Source: Plenodomus lindquistii
Lineage: Eukaryota; Ascomycota; Dothideomycetes; Pleosporales; Leptosphaeriaceae
NCBI GenBank assembly: GCA_025504975.1
Contig: JANUWI010000001.1
Coordinates: 868,001-932,000 of the forward strand
Direction: 5' to 3'
Length of the DNA: 64,000 nucleotides
How positions within the stretch are numbered: the stretch's first letter is position 1; every line of letters begins with the position of its first letter. The notes below the pieces were generated by a model. It worked only from the letters and a program-made list of their open reading frames with translations, was not told the DNA's origin and did not search any database. Shown in pieces: positions 32,911 through 45,537 of this stretch. A program made the translations under genes and the position numbers.

Positions 32911-34704
32911 TCACCGACGGTCGAACACTGTTAATGCGCGACTCCATGGCCCAGAATAGCGGCTCTCGCGACGAGGACTGGCCGGCGGCACGAGACCTCT
33001 CTCACTGTCTACGGGGCTTAGTCTTCCTTCCTCTGATGTACTGCTCGTCTGCGGATCATATGTCGAATGCAAGACTGTACTTGAGGTCTTCCTGATCGTG
33101 CCACGAGGCACAGGTGGTGTTTGCGCACCTTCCACTGTAAGCTCATGGGACTCGACACCTTTTTCAAAAGTTGCCGGATCAGAAGTTTTCATCGCATTGG
33201 TACGCAAAGTCTTTGTCTCCCAATCTGGGCTCAGATCCATACGGGTGAAGTGAAGTGTGGAGAGGAGCTTCGGCTTTCGAGATGATCTTGTTAGCCGGCC
33301 GTACCATGTGTTGTTGTTGGGCTCCGAGTTTCGTTCGGAGGACTTTTGAGACCCGCGAGAGTATTTGCCGACGACGGAACGGATGCTGGGTAGAATCTGA
33401 TCGATAAGCGGACGAAGGGGCATTAAATTGCCGCAGACACATGCGGCGAGAATCTCAATGAGCGACCATACGAGGACGTCGACGTTGTCCCAAGTAGAGT
33501 CGTACGTATTGTCATACTTGAGCAAGAATTTGAGTCGCACAATACTGGTGACGGAAGCACTGGTCTGGATTAGCAAACGAGGATACATGGGGCAGGATTG
33601 GACGTACAAAGACCCGACGCCGAGAAGCAGCATCAAGCCGACTTTCTTTCTGGTATTCATTTGCAGTTTCCAGAGTGGACGCATGGGTAGGACCATGATG
33701 ATAAAGTCCTCGGCGATACTCAAGCCAGCACCCGTGTAGCCAATGGCGATGTTGACAGGAAGACATTTGCCAGTGATGGTCTTGTCCCAGATTGACTTGA
33801 TGGGGAGACACTGGAACACAACCATGAGGAAAAAGGCAAGTCCATGTACAAGCATGAAGATAATCATTCCCCAAACAGACCGATGAAACCACTTGATGAA
33901 GTCTGGGAATAGGCGAGAGTATAGGGACAGGATAGCGACCTTCGAAAAGACCTGCACGAGGACGTACAACATCTGGCAGACGTAGTAAAGCTGGAGAAGC
34001 GAGACCCCGTTCTCCACGGGTACCTGCCAGTAGTGCCGCCCAAATCCCATATTTGACATTTGCAGGATAATGACTGAGACCGTGATGAGAAGGACCTAGT
34101 CATGATTTCGTCAGCAACTAGCTCTGTCTAGGATTACATATACACTTACCCCGGCAACAATCGCATAAGCATCATCGGTCCACAAGCGTCGGGTTTTCAA
34201 CCATCTCGCATATAAACGCAAGAGCAGGAAGGGGGTCGAAATGGCGATCGTTGCGATTGAAATCTCCTTTAGCTCATGGGCACGGGATTCTTGTGGATAT
34301 CCCTCGCATAGGCTGGAAGCAAAAATGTTGAGTTCTACGTTGTGTCAGTGTAGTCCTCGTTGCATACTTTGAATAGGGGTGAGTACGAGTCTGATCACGG
34401 AAGTTGCAGCTTTGCTGTACACAAGCCGACAAACGTGATTGTGTAGTGACGTTGGGGCATGCACAACGAGACAGTTCACCCGCATTGGTCATTGGACAGC
34501 CGCCTTTTTGAAAGAGCTCAGTCACAACGCATGTATTCTGTGGCCTCTTGTCAGTGTCAATATCTCCCACACCGTGAAGTTAGCACCTACTGCGCAACTG
34601 GGTATCATGCCGAGCATCGCAACCACAGACGTGTTCGCTGGCAGTGCCGCCGTAGCATTTGCTACAAGCATGAATGCTAATATTAAACGAAGAATTGAAG
34701 ACAT
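32911..34704 (-). CDS. CFEM-domain rhodopsin-like seven-helix receptor (Pth11 type)
   Basis: Predicted plasma-membrane receptor of the class found in plant-associated fungi. Five exons: 34704-34591, 34537-34368, 34312-34150, 34095-33608, 33559-32911; 527 residues. A signal peptide (ILRLILAFMLVANATA) leads into an extracellular CFEM-like Cys pattern (PSCANTC, GGC, RCAC, SAC, QQSC). The rhodopsin-like core follows: LKEISIATIAISTPFLLLRLYARW, DDAYAIVAG, GFGRHYW, YSRLFP, CLPIKSIWD, ASVTSIVRL. The intracellular tail is Ser/Pro-rich. The 48-nt intron at 33607-33560 is in a region that stays open without splicing, but removing it restores the conserved SFASVTSIVRL block. Ligand unknown. Confidence 0.85.
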
Positions 34705-37700
34705 GGTGATGGCCAGCCCGGTACAGTCCGTTGCAGTGAAGGGATGAAACTGAGTCCTGGTACCGGGAAACTGGGGCGCTTTGACTCAGGGAGTGGTTCC
34801 TTATATGCAAACGCATGGAAGCGGGAAGTAAAAACCATGGCCAATGCATTAAACATCCGAAGCATGTGCCACTTGGACATGGTTGCATGGAGTGCATGGA
34901 GTGCATGGCGAACTGCCTTGACATCTCCACCGATGGCAAGGCGAGACCGCAGAACTTGTTCTCGTACCAGGTTTCAGCCAGCCGAAGCTATACTGTGTAC
35001 GTAGATCGCTAACTATTCTACGGAGGTATCGGATAGTGTGTCATGGCTGCGGCAGACTACCAAACTCAATACTGGCCATTGCTCGGCTTTGATGCCCAAA
35101 AACACTCAAGACTGTAGAGAGCAGTTTTGGTACACGATCTCAGACCCGCCAGGCTACCTAGGTGACCGGCGGATGCTTGAACGTAGTCCAAGATAGAGAA
35201 CCGAATACGGCATCAACATAGCGTTTACGCACGTCGACTTGCGTCTCCGTCCGAGCCATCGATGACAGCTGCACTGATTGGTTGTATGCTTAAAATACAG
35301 GTTTACAACCCTCAAGCCGCAAGCGGCATAGCCATGCCTTGTCCAGGTTGAGGGTCAGCAGAGAACTGGTATCACGGATGACCAACTAGTACAGGTGCAA
35401 ATTGACGTGACTGTACACTATATATAGCTGTCTTTTCAACTCGGAAGGGGAGGTCGTCTCCGCTAGAGTACCAATAGGTTGCGTTCTACCTTCAATAAGA
35501 AGTTGTGAGATTGTTCTTGGTCCTTGCGCGTTGAAGGTCGAGAGCTGCAGTCCTCGGCAGTAGGTAACCCGCTTGCACAGTTCACGTCCTGATCTTTGCG
35601 TTCTAACGCAGCGGTTCTCATCATCGCTGGGACATGTGGATTCGGTACTCGGCCCAAGTAAAGTTTATTCGGCACTTAAACAAATGGAATTCGTCTTGGA
35701 GCAGTGAAACAGTGGTTGTTGGACCAGAAAAGGCTAAGCACTCGCACTACTCGCTAGGGTGATGCGAGTGATGAGCCTAGAGCTCAAGTACCAAACGAAC
35801 TGTTGTCAGGCGGATAGATGCCGCCGACAACTGCATTTGGTAGGATGGGCAGGGAGATCGAGACTTTGTGAAGTGTCTGTGATTTGCTACCACCGTAATT
35901 CTTTTTGGGGGTTATTTTGGATTGTTTGCGGTGCTAACGTTGGCTGACTGTAACAAGGTAATCTACAAGTCTTTACCTGATCTGCGTAGTCCTGCCACGC
36001 GCCCCAAGTGTCGAGCATTAAGTTCACGTTCAACTAGTGTATGTAGATGCAGAAACGTAGCGCTCGCATATTGTGACCCATTACAGTGTGTAATCATGTT
36101 AGCTTGCATCCTTGCTAGCTTGTTATTCACAATGCCCATTAGACAGTTATTGTCCGCGTATCTACAGCCTAGATGAAGCACCACTCTGCCTCTTCAGCGT
36201 TACAAGTCTGTATTCAAAGCATTTACACAATCCAAGCAGCAGTCGTCGATGGCTGAGATGAGGACAGATGCGCGTAGACACGGTATGTGGAAGTTGTGAG
36301 CCAGTCTAGCCTCCAAAGTATGAGGCGTGCGCTGTGATGAGCCTAGCAGCTGTCGATGCAATTGATATCGCGAATCTTATTATCTATAGGAGGTAAAGTG
36401 GAAATGATTGTTCCGTGTGCGTCAACATGCATATACATAGCTGTCAGTGCTTCACGTTAGTCCAGTTCTTTAGTTAAGCTACTTTTATCAAAGTGAAAAG
36501 TCCATATATCCCAGGGACAATGTGTATTCAGTACGGTCGTTGCATGGGAAATCTCTTGACTTACCTTCCCTCCTGTTTTCCTTCTACGTTCAATCAGTTG
36601 TCACATCTTCTGTAACTTCCGCTCAAGAGGCCTTCATATCATATGGCCCATAGTAGCCATCGGAATTACGCAAGTGACTCACTCACTGCCGCGGTCTATA
36701 TTGTTGGGCTTAGTAGTCGTAGGTGTAGCGGGGTAACGTAGATCGCACCGCTGTATTTCGGGGTCGACGTGCAGCTTCCTCATCTAGGGTTGGCAATTCA
36801 TCGTCCCGTTTCCATGAAACTTGTAGCGCAAGCCTGTTTGATGCGTCTAATGTTAACTTTGTGAACCCCTGCATTACACATCCACCAATATGATAACATG
36901 TACGTGATTTAGAGTTTGAAGTTCCCGCAGTCATGATTTTCGGTTGTTTGTTCCAAAAGGGAGCGACCTTCTCCGTTCTCCGTGGCTATTGTGGTCAGCC
37001 TGCGGAGAGCGCATTAGTCGCATTGGGAATGGACAACAGACCTCAGCCACGTGTCAGTCTCGCGGGTCCAGATTGACGACATGGAGTACGCCAATCTGAG
37101 GGCTAGGCCGACTGAGAGCTTTCGTATGCGTATAGACGATATGTACCACCTTCGTGGGGCTGAGAATGTAGCAGTCTTCGTACGCCGCCTTCGAGTGCTG
37201 GCGGAACCGGCTCGCATAGAGTTGCTATTTCCATAACGTTGAATTGTCACGCAAGCTACTACATACGTAATCCATGCTAGTATACGTTTTGAAAACTCCT
37301 TGCCTGTTCGCAACGAAAGTCGGACATAAAATCCACAGCTTCTGGTGCCTTCCACAGAATATAGACACAGGACAGGTTTGGTACGGTAGAGCAACATCGA
37401 TCAGAACAAGTAGCGCCAGTCTACTTGACTCGATCGATCGATCTGCCCCACAATGTCGGATTGTGATATCGTATCCTGTTAGCGAAACTTCCGGGAACAT
37501 TGAGTTTCGGAACACCAGCGAGTTGACCCTGACGCTATGCGGATGACAGCAAACTTCAGACGAACACCCATATCAAGCCTGGAATATAGGGACCTAAGAT
37601 CCTGTTTTCGCCTGTCGAGGAGGGGTTTGGGTCTTTCGCTTATTGCACTCTAGCTGTCGATCTTAAAGTTCGTCTAGCGCCGTTGGCTACCGTGGGTGAT

Positions 37701-38745
37701 TGCGCAAGCTCCATGAATTTTGTGTTGGCGCGAACTCTGTCCCAGGTTCAACCGCTATTTGGATCGCGTCTCAGCGGCGCCTCATCTACATCTGGCATAG
37801 GCTTTCACACAGTTGGGATTCTCGGGGATCGGCGCTGTACAGGGGCCGGATCTGCACAGGGGCTCGAACATGCTCAGGATGAGAAAGGTCTGGGGTACCT
37901 TGACCTCTCGATAAAGCCTTGAAAGACCAGCTACATGTCACGTGTTAGCCAACGTTCTCGAGCTCCAGGGCTGTCATTGTAGATAGTGTAAGGCGCAGAT
38001 GATAAATTGTCCATTGTGATTACATATCGCATGGATTCGGGCATTGTTCTGCGGGAACAAAGCTCTAGCGACCGATGTTGAGGTTTGGCAAGAAGCCTGT
38101 TTGTTGATTTACTGCTTGGACAGGTAGAGACTTAGAGTCGTATAATTTTGTAGCGGCGTCGTGGCTGCATGACGACGCAAATCATATCATTTCAGCTCGC
38201 TTACCAAAGTTTTGCTGCTACATCATGATCTGTCAGTGCCATGCACCTCTCATGAAGAGGTCACATATCTTATTTTGAATTGCTTCTTGTGCATGAGTGT
38301 CCGTATTTCGCTAGCGTGTATTGATGGCATATAGACCACAGCGCATCGAAAAGCCATCACGATACACCGCCTCATGCTCAGGACTAAGGCAACTATCATT
38401 CATTCTGAAGTGGACACTAACGGATGTATGGCGAAACGCAGGGAAGCAGTTGAGGCCTTTGACTCAATAACAAAAGTTAGCGTACACTTTAGACAATTAA
38501 TCTTCGAGCAATTGATGCGTGGCCTACGTCCACATAGCTTATCCTTGTACAGGACACTAGTCTACTCTAGTCCTACGTACACTAGCATACCTCCTCCAAC
38601 AAGATGTTCTCCACTCTGATGTATGGCAACTACAAGTATGCATGTACCACAGTCACGTTCGTATGTATAGATTGCCCAAGTTCACTTCCATTTACTTCGT
38701 TGTAATTCCTGATCACGATCTGGGCTACGACATCTTCAATAAACT
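34705..38745. other. Gene-poor stretch, no intact gene seen
   Basis: 4 kb with stops in all frames and no recognised family. It includes a short tandem of a 9-mer (ATGGAGTGC, about 3 copies near 34886). Open frames at 37014-37397 and 37683-37922 could be remnants of old genes but cannot be assigned. Confidence 0.5.
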
Positions 38746-39840
38746 ATGCCCGGCGGCATACAAAAGTGGCCTCCGCTGAACTACATATCTCCTGTTACGC
38801 AACCCAAGTATGTCCTCGTCGTTTGTTGTGTGCTCGCACCCATCAGCACTTCTGTACTCATTGCGCGACTCTTCGTTCGTCTGTATATCCAGCGCAATAC
38901 AGGATAGGATGACGTCTCAATGTTGGCGCCCTTGTTTCCTGTCACGGCCTTGACCGTGATCTTACCCTTTAGTACTTGGTAGGTGCTCCGGACACCCTTG
39001 AAACACCCTTATAATATAGAACAATTACGGGAGCCTACCAGTTCATCCGTCGTATTTGGGATGTGACTCCTGCATACCTTCCTCCAACAGAATTGTTTGA
39101 TGACGATATACATATTATTCACCTCAGTCTCTGGGTTGATCAAGACGTCATATTCTTTTTTTATCGTCAGTTAACCAAGTGGACGGTATCCCCAATTGTT
39201 TGCTGGCTAGTTCGGCTTGTGAATGCCCCCGCTCTGATACATACGATTCAGTTTATCGTCGTAGCAATATTCATGTGTGATCATATATCCGCATTCTGGA
39301 ACCAGACAGATGTCATTTTGAAAGGTCAGGGCTCAAAATACAAATGTGTCCATGGAGGATTGTATGTCTTCGCCTCCTCTGTCTCATCGACCGTGCGAGA
39401 CTTTCTTGTGGTACTCATACCTGTCACGTGTCTACATGCTAGCCCGGGTATATAGTCACTAGCCTCCCCTTAATAGCTCAGACAGGACTTATATATTGAT
39501 TGAGGAGCCCATATGTATCACAATACCGACCCTGCTCTGCTGAAAACTCAAGATCCCATTGCGACAGAAGGTCGCGCTTTACGGCGTTTTCGCTCTGTCC
39601 TACTTGACAGTAGCTGTGGCGATCGTTGGAACGAAGATAGAGTAGAACATGTATGATGTGACTTGGCAGGCCACATTCAGTCATCTCGGGACTGCGATGG
39701 AGCTATACGTTGGTGCCATATACGGAAACGCACCGGCTCTCAACCGGCTCTCAAGGCTTTTTTCGCACGCGTCCTCATCTCAGAGACATTACTCTCATGG
39801 CGCACACAAAAACACTCCATCACGGATCCGGGTGTAAATA
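38746..39840 (+). pseudogene. Decayed rhodopsin-like (Pth11/SAT4-type) membrane protein gene
   Basis: A string of coding-like blocks in the order of a fungal rhodopsin-domain protein, in different frames and broken by stops. From ATG 38746: KYVLVVCCVLAPISTSVLIARLFVRLY, then an in-frame TAG at 38905 where the family usually has a Trp before DD, then DDVSMLAPLFPVTALTVILPF. From about 39050: RIWDVTPAYLPP. Then CDHISAFWNQTD and GGLYVFASSVSSTVRDFLVVLIP, and near 39660 WQATFSHLGTAMELYVGAIYG. An 11-base duplication (ACCGGCTCTCA twice, near 39735) shifts the frame before PALKAFFARVL. No CFEM part is visible, so it is related to but not a direct copy of the neighbouring receptor. No reading gives an intact protein. 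Confidence 0.7.
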
Positions 39841-40634
39841 TAGTACACCCTAAGCGGTCATACGATACGAAGAGCGTTGGCGCTGGCTCGACTATATGGA
39901 ACAATAAATCCTCTAATTAGACGGGCCAAGGATTGTGTCCAATACGGAGACAACAACAAAGGCCGATGTTTTGCCATGTAGTACCTGCTCACGAGAAGTC
40001 TGTATACTATCCTCTGAATTGATGGCCGTCTCGACACAATAATTCAAAGCCGGTTGGCCTGCTGGACGATCTACCTCGAAATACTTCTGAAGAAACCAAT
40101 AGATGTTGACGGCTCGCCACGTAAAATGAGTAGGTGAACATGTACATCGAGCCCTGCGAATCCATCAGTAAACGAAGACATGCTTGCAGCATCGATGCCA
40201 TTAGCTGGCCCGAAGTTTCAATAGTCCTACCCTAGAGAGCCTTGCAAAACGACTTCACTGCTCAGCAATTTATAGTGTTCTTGAGCAGCTCCGCAACAAC
40301 GTGGACGTGGCTCGAAAGTCTTTTCCATCCGGAGAAATTCAGAGTCCGATAGATAGACAAGACCTCAATATTTCCAATAGTTGATGTCAGCGAGAAGATG
40401 TGCATATGTCGCAAGCTTATCGAATGTTCCCGCGCGATCGCGCGATGCATCCATAGCCGTCGAGGCAAAAGGAGACTAGTCTCCGTATGCCCAGTAGTCG
40501 GAGTCTAGTCCTATTGTGGGCTTTGCACAATTTGTCGTACGGATCGGGCTACACACTCTTAGTAGGATCTGAGTTGATTTCGATCTCTTATTTTGAAGCT
40601 GCGATTTTCAAAACGGAAGGAAGTTCTCCGGCGT
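39841..40634 (-). pseudogene. Possible coding relic, family not recognised
   Basis: Minus-strand blocks look like former protein: one from about 40450 (ATG, then TFDKLATYAHLLADINYWKY followed by TGA, then GLVYLSDSEFLRMEKTF) and one near 40110-39990 (RAVNIYWFLQKYFEVDRPAG, then PALNYCVETAINSED) in another frame. Stops and frame changes prevent one open reading. I cannot name the family. A perfect 14-bp palindrome CGCGCGATCGCGCG sits at 40431-40444. It may equally be chance open sequence; confidence is low. Confidence 0.3.
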
Positions 40635-42301
40635 TCATGTTGTATTGTCTTCCAAGGCCACACCCCAGCAATTTCGAAATAGGTTTTGCATCTGCCATGA
40701 GTCGAGCCATATGACCCTCCTCACCAGGTCTAGAGTTTCTTCCCACGTAAAAAGAAGTAGAGATGTGGCGGCTTCTTTTGCCTGATCGTTGAACCACTGT
40801 AGCTGTTCTGCGCCTTCAGAGGATGCCATGCCCACTGAGAGCAACCACAAAGCAACGGACGGGTGGCTGATAAGAAGCGAGGGTAGTGAAATATCGAGAC
40901 CGGCTCGCAAGTGGTTCACCAAGCTCCGCTGAAATAACGCATGAGAAAAGTATGCGGGGCCATGGATAACGAGCATATAGAGAACGGCTCCTGTCTTGAT
41001 GCATCCGGATGCGGAGAAAGCGTTCAAGGCATGGTTTGAGCCGCTCGCTAGTGAATGACCGAGCAATCGATGAAGAACGAAGCAGGTTAAGTCGTGAAGA
41101 TCTGTAGTCGAAATAATGGAGCCCTCCCACCCGTGAAGCAGCTGACGAAGACGCCACAACGTTTCGCTACTGGTGTGATCCAGATCCAGGCCAAGGAATG
41201 GAGTCATCTGAGGATCTTTTGAAGCATCTGCGATCAAGGTCCACTGTAGAATCGGTGCGATACCGGATCCTGAACCGTGATCGTCTTGCGTAGAGAATTG
41301 CGGGCGTTGTGTCAGTATTAACGATACCCTATGCGCTTCGAATTAGGATGATATTTTTCAGACCAGCGGGAATGGTCTCACCAAGATACCATACGAGCTG
41401 TGAGCGGGCTCGTAAGCTTCACCTGATTTATACCTCCTCTCAGTCGCACCATATTGACAATACCATCAATGTGCATTCTACCAATTTCGGTATGACCTTT
41501 GCCAAACTAAAGCAATCAACTTAGTTGGGTTAGGTGACAGAGGATCTCCAGGAGCGAGCAGATAGCTTACCTCGATAGCAGCTAACGTGACCACCGAGTC
41601 CATCGTGGCATCTTGGATCGCTAGGAATGGGTCTTCAACTCGCCTTCGCACCAGAGACACAGAGTCGGCCATCAAGATCTCGGAGTTGGCAAATCCTTTT
41701 CGATCATGAAGGTCAATGTCTAAGGAGGCAGTCTGGAGGGATACATGAAATAAAGCAGGATCTGAGAGGGCAAGGGGCCACCATGATACAACGAATGGAT
41801 TGGAGGACGCATCGAGCTCTAGGGGATAGTATTGGAACGCAATGGTAGATAGGACTACAGCACCGTCAGCTATGAATTCTGCTGGTATTTTGTTTTTCAG
41901 TATCGTAAAATGTTACTCAAATACATACAATGCTGAATGAGGCGCTGTTCATGGTTTCGTGCGAGCTTCGTCCGAGGGTATGTATTGAAAGGGTCCACGG
42001 AGGAGTCGATCGCGTTCAAGCGCACCGCAGAGGAGTTGTTCATTAGTGTCAGAGCATTCGACACTTCAAAGGTCATTTCTGAGTGACTGAGGCCTCGTAA
42101 ATCAGGTAGCGAAGAAGTGAGCGGCTGATTCGCGTAGTTACAGATAGTATGCTTTTTGATACATCGTGAGCATTGCGGCGTGCGAAGGTCGCAACTTAAT
42201 TTCGACTTTGCACATGAATCACAAGATCTTCTGAGCGTCTGTCGCATCCTGATGGAGGATGTACGAGAAAGAGCATGGCAAAGGTAGGTCTCAGATCTCA
42301 T
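40635..42301 (-). CDS. Zn2Cys6 fungal transcription factor
   Basis: Sequence-specific nuclear regulator. Four exons: 42301-41929, 41881-41571, 41506-41382, 41328-40635; 500 residues, all joints in frame. The DNA-binding domain has the canonical six cysteines C27, C30, C37, C44, C47, C54 (CX2CX6CX6CX2CX6C) in RRSCDSCAKSKLSCDLRTPQC. Downstream it resembles the fungal-specific regulatory region: YYPLELDASSNPFVVSWWPLAL, then HIDGIVNMVRLRGGINQV, the typical MVRLRGG block. A second start at M19, closer to the Cys domain, is possible. It lies alone in a gene-poor stretch next to gene relics, so its targets are not suggested by neighbours. It is intact despite the decay around it. Confidence 0.85.
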
Positions 42302-43355
42302 TGGAGATGCCGGGTAAGCGCGGTGCGCTTAGGCCAGATCAAGTTAGCGTAAAGTGCATCTCGAGTGATGACAAACGCGTCAACGCGTCCTCCTTACTCT
42401 CCTGCGAAGCCAGTTTATCGAGCTCTTAAGCTTCCAGACTCCCGCGATAGCTTGCGCTTTCTTTATCATGGATTCTTATGCATTTTCATGACTAGACTCT
42501 TGCGACCATCTTGACACCTACGTGTTGATCAAAGTCGAGACACTCTCGTCTTTCAGTTGCACTGGACGTCGTACATGGCTACACGTTGTTCCAAGCATGA
42601 GATCGACTGACCCAAGTGGTCCTCACCCGGCTGGACAGACCAAGAGATGCTCCTCTCACTTCGTGCCCTGCATTGACGAAGACACAGGTCTATTTTCAGC
42701 ACATGAAGGAGCTTTCCCTAGAGAGCTTCTGGCCTAAGGACGAAAGGTCATTGTTTTGAAAGCAATCTTGGAGCTTTTCCGGAGGTCGGTGTTGGCCCTA
42801 TACTCGACTGGAAGAGTATCACCGTCTTCACCTAGCTTACACCTCCGAGAACGTCAACGTACTTTTGGAATCTTCCAAGCGTTCCCCTAATCAAAATCGA
42901 TTACTCCCAGTCACAAAGGTTGCGTAATCTCACGGTATTCCTAAATTGGTTCCGTGTCTTAAAATCGCCTCCTAAATTTGCGCCCAGTTCTTCCTCCCCC
43001 TAGGGTCAGCATGGGTAAAGCTGACGGGACTTCACGCGCGCTGCTGTGCGACGCATGTGACACGATGTGGTAGCAAACAAGGCACAAACCATGTGTCCAG
43101 AGATTTCCCGGGAGAGAGCGGCGCCTCTTCTCACCATACTTTGGCAGATATCCAGCCTACGTGCATATCTCGATCACTCTGGTCCTCCTGCAGTCATCCC
43201 ACCTATCCAAGAAGCCTATCTTCTTCGACAAACAATAGTGTAACATAGCCAAGAACGCAAACTCAACTATTCTTTTTGCCATCTTACCAACGTTAGATCA
43301 CGATTCCAATTTATCTCGCCTACGGCGCCCATCAGACTCCTGCTCCCAGCAGAAT
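42302..43355. other. Intergenic, no gene seen
   Basis: 1 kb divergent upstream region of the Zn2Cys6 regulator and the myristoylated-protein gene; no coding signal. Confidence 0.55.
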
Positions 43356-45537
43356 ATGGGAGCTTCGCAATCCACTCCGCCACCCCTAGTTTACGTCCCC
43401 GGCGGCAAAGTCCTCGTTCCATCCGGCTCACCCCTCACAATCGACCCCTACGCAAACCCGCACCGTGCACCTTATCCCTCGTATCCATCCATCTACCAGC
43501 TTCCCAATCGCAAAGCATTCAGGCCCAGTCGTGCTACAACATCACCACATATACCAGTCTTCTCGCCCCGCTCCCCACCTCTCAATCAGCATTATCGAGC
43601 GCGTCGGCAGCCACATCCACAGCCGTATCCACACCTTTCACCAGACTTCGATATCCAAGAAGGCAGCACGGAGACGGAGAGTACAGACGCGGATATGTTG
43701 ATGGGCAGTGGGGATCCACGGATGGGCATGGCATCGGGTATGAGGAGGCGAATGGCACCGGGCGGTATGCCTGGGTTGAGAGGAGGAATGGGCGGGAGAC
43801 CATCGGGATACTTTGATGAAGAGCGGCCAAGGAGTGCGCCAGAGATTGGCGGTGGTGGGAGAATGGGTATGCACGACCCTCGTCTGGCTGGTATGGGGAT
43901 GCAGGATCCGAGGATGATGGGTGGCGCCATGCGAGGCACGCAACCAGCCATGCAACAACCACCCGAATACACATCAAACCCGCAACTCCCTCAATTGGGT
44001 GCCGCGACCCACCCGCAAACTTTCCCCAACCGCCCATCAAGCACCCTATCCTCAAACTCGTCTTTGAAACAGACCCAGCCCCATCGTTCCTCGAAACACC
44101 GCTCAAAAGACTATACCACAGCCCCCATGGGTCTCTACACCACCCCTTCATCCCCTGCTCCACGGACCCGGGCACACTCGCCCCCTCCCAACTTCGCCGC
44201 CCACATGAACCGTAACTCTTCCCGCAAAGTAGGCGCCTCAGGGAAAGAGTGGACAGATGGAAACGCGTTCCTGGATGGCTGTACGTGCACCACAAACTGC
44301 AAGTGCCGCAAGAGCCATCGTGTAATCTATCGCAGAGAGCGGCGGCTGCAGGATGGTGAGGAGAGCGGGGAAGAAAGTGACCGACAAGAAGTCGGCGAGA
44401 TACGGTATATCATGCGTGATGACTTGGGAAAAGACTGTGGTGATCACACGGAATGTGTAAAGGGTGGCGGGGGAAGTGGTAATGACGATGGGAAAATGAG
44501 CAAACAAGAGAGGAAGAAGAAGAAAAAAGAGGAAAAGGAAAAGAAGAAGGAAGAAGACAGAAAGGAAAGGGAAAGAAGAAAGGAGGAGGAGAGGAAAGAC
44601 AAGGAGAAAGCAAGGCAATCAAAGGAGAGGTTTGACAACCTCAAGGAGGAGATACTCGAGGCGCTTGATGATCGGTTCCAAGGGGTTCAGCAGCAACAGC
44701 ATCGATCACAAAGGGGCATGGGCAACTTTGCACAGCAATTGCATTTTGGTATGCCACCAGCACCCTTTCATCAACAGAACATACCCATGGATCCCCGACT
44801 CGCGCAGCACCTCGCCATGATGCGAGGAGATCACCACGGTGCAAACCAAATACCACCAACTATGGGCGTGCACCCTAACAACCCCTGGCCCCCAGGAATG
44901 ACCCACATCAACGGCAATATACCCTTTGACGACGATACCTCACTACCAGACCTTGAGCGCATGGAAGCAATGGGGATGCGACACTCAAACTTCGCACCTC
45001 AAGGCATGATACCGAATGAGAACAGACCACAAGGACCAGGATACCTGTCTCCCCGGCAAATGCAAGCCAATCCACGCCCACGATTTGCCAACAACAGGTC
45101 GGGCAGAGAGACATCACCGGCGGGCATGTACATCCGAGCTGTCCCAGGCCGGGAAACCAACACCATGATGGGTCGACGTAACGTCACAGGAGGTGTGTCT
45201 CAACAAGACACACGATTTGACATGGACTCACCCGACTCATCTCCCCTGCGCCGCTCAGGCCTGGGGAGGCAATACAAAGACAGCCTAGACGGTCTACGAG
45301 GTACGTAACCGGTACTCCGCCGCAAACCTAGAGTACCCTCGCAACATTGTACAAGACTAACGATATGACTATATAGGTGGTGCAGGGAGGCGTGACAGCT
45401 CCTCAGACCTAGTGTATAGAACAACTTGTAGCCCCGAACCTCGACGCAACGGAAATAGTAGTGGACGGAGTGCTACGAATCGAAATAGACAGGCGCGCGC
45501 GGACTCGTACTCGGACTCGGACTCCGGTGCCTGTTGA
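43356..45537 (+). CDS. Unknown protein with N-myristoylation signal, Cys cluster and Lys/Glu coiled coil
   Basis: No family recognised. Exons 43356-45300 and 45377-45537 (donor GTACGT, acceptor TATATAG) give 701 residues. It begins MGASQSTPPP, fitting the MGxxxS N-myristoylation consensus, so membrane attachment is predicted. Residues 30-310 are Pro/Gly/Met-rich, with repeated MGMxDPRM-like units near 120-200. Then comes a compact Cys block (DGCTCTTNCKCRKSHRVIYRR) and a Cys pair further on (DCGDHTEC). A very charged stretch, about 60 residues mostly Lys and Glu, is probably a single helix or coiled coil. The C-terminal third is again Pro/Met/Asn-rich. The Cys spacing could bind a metal or be palmitoylated; neither is shown. 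Confidence 0.72.

Noticed and set aside
37683..37922. Frame starting MATVGDCASS, reminiscent of a fungal membrane-protein family
   Set aside because: Resemblance is a few residues only; the rest does not follow the family.
40431..40444. 14-bp palindrome CGCGCGATCGCGCG as a functional site
   Set aside because: Simple alternating CG composition inside a relic; no further evidence.
32911..43355. Possible secondary-metabolite cluster (receptor, regulator, dehydrogenase in the window)
   Set aside because: No PKS, NRPS, terpene synthase, P450 or transporter genes nearby; the regulator stands alone.
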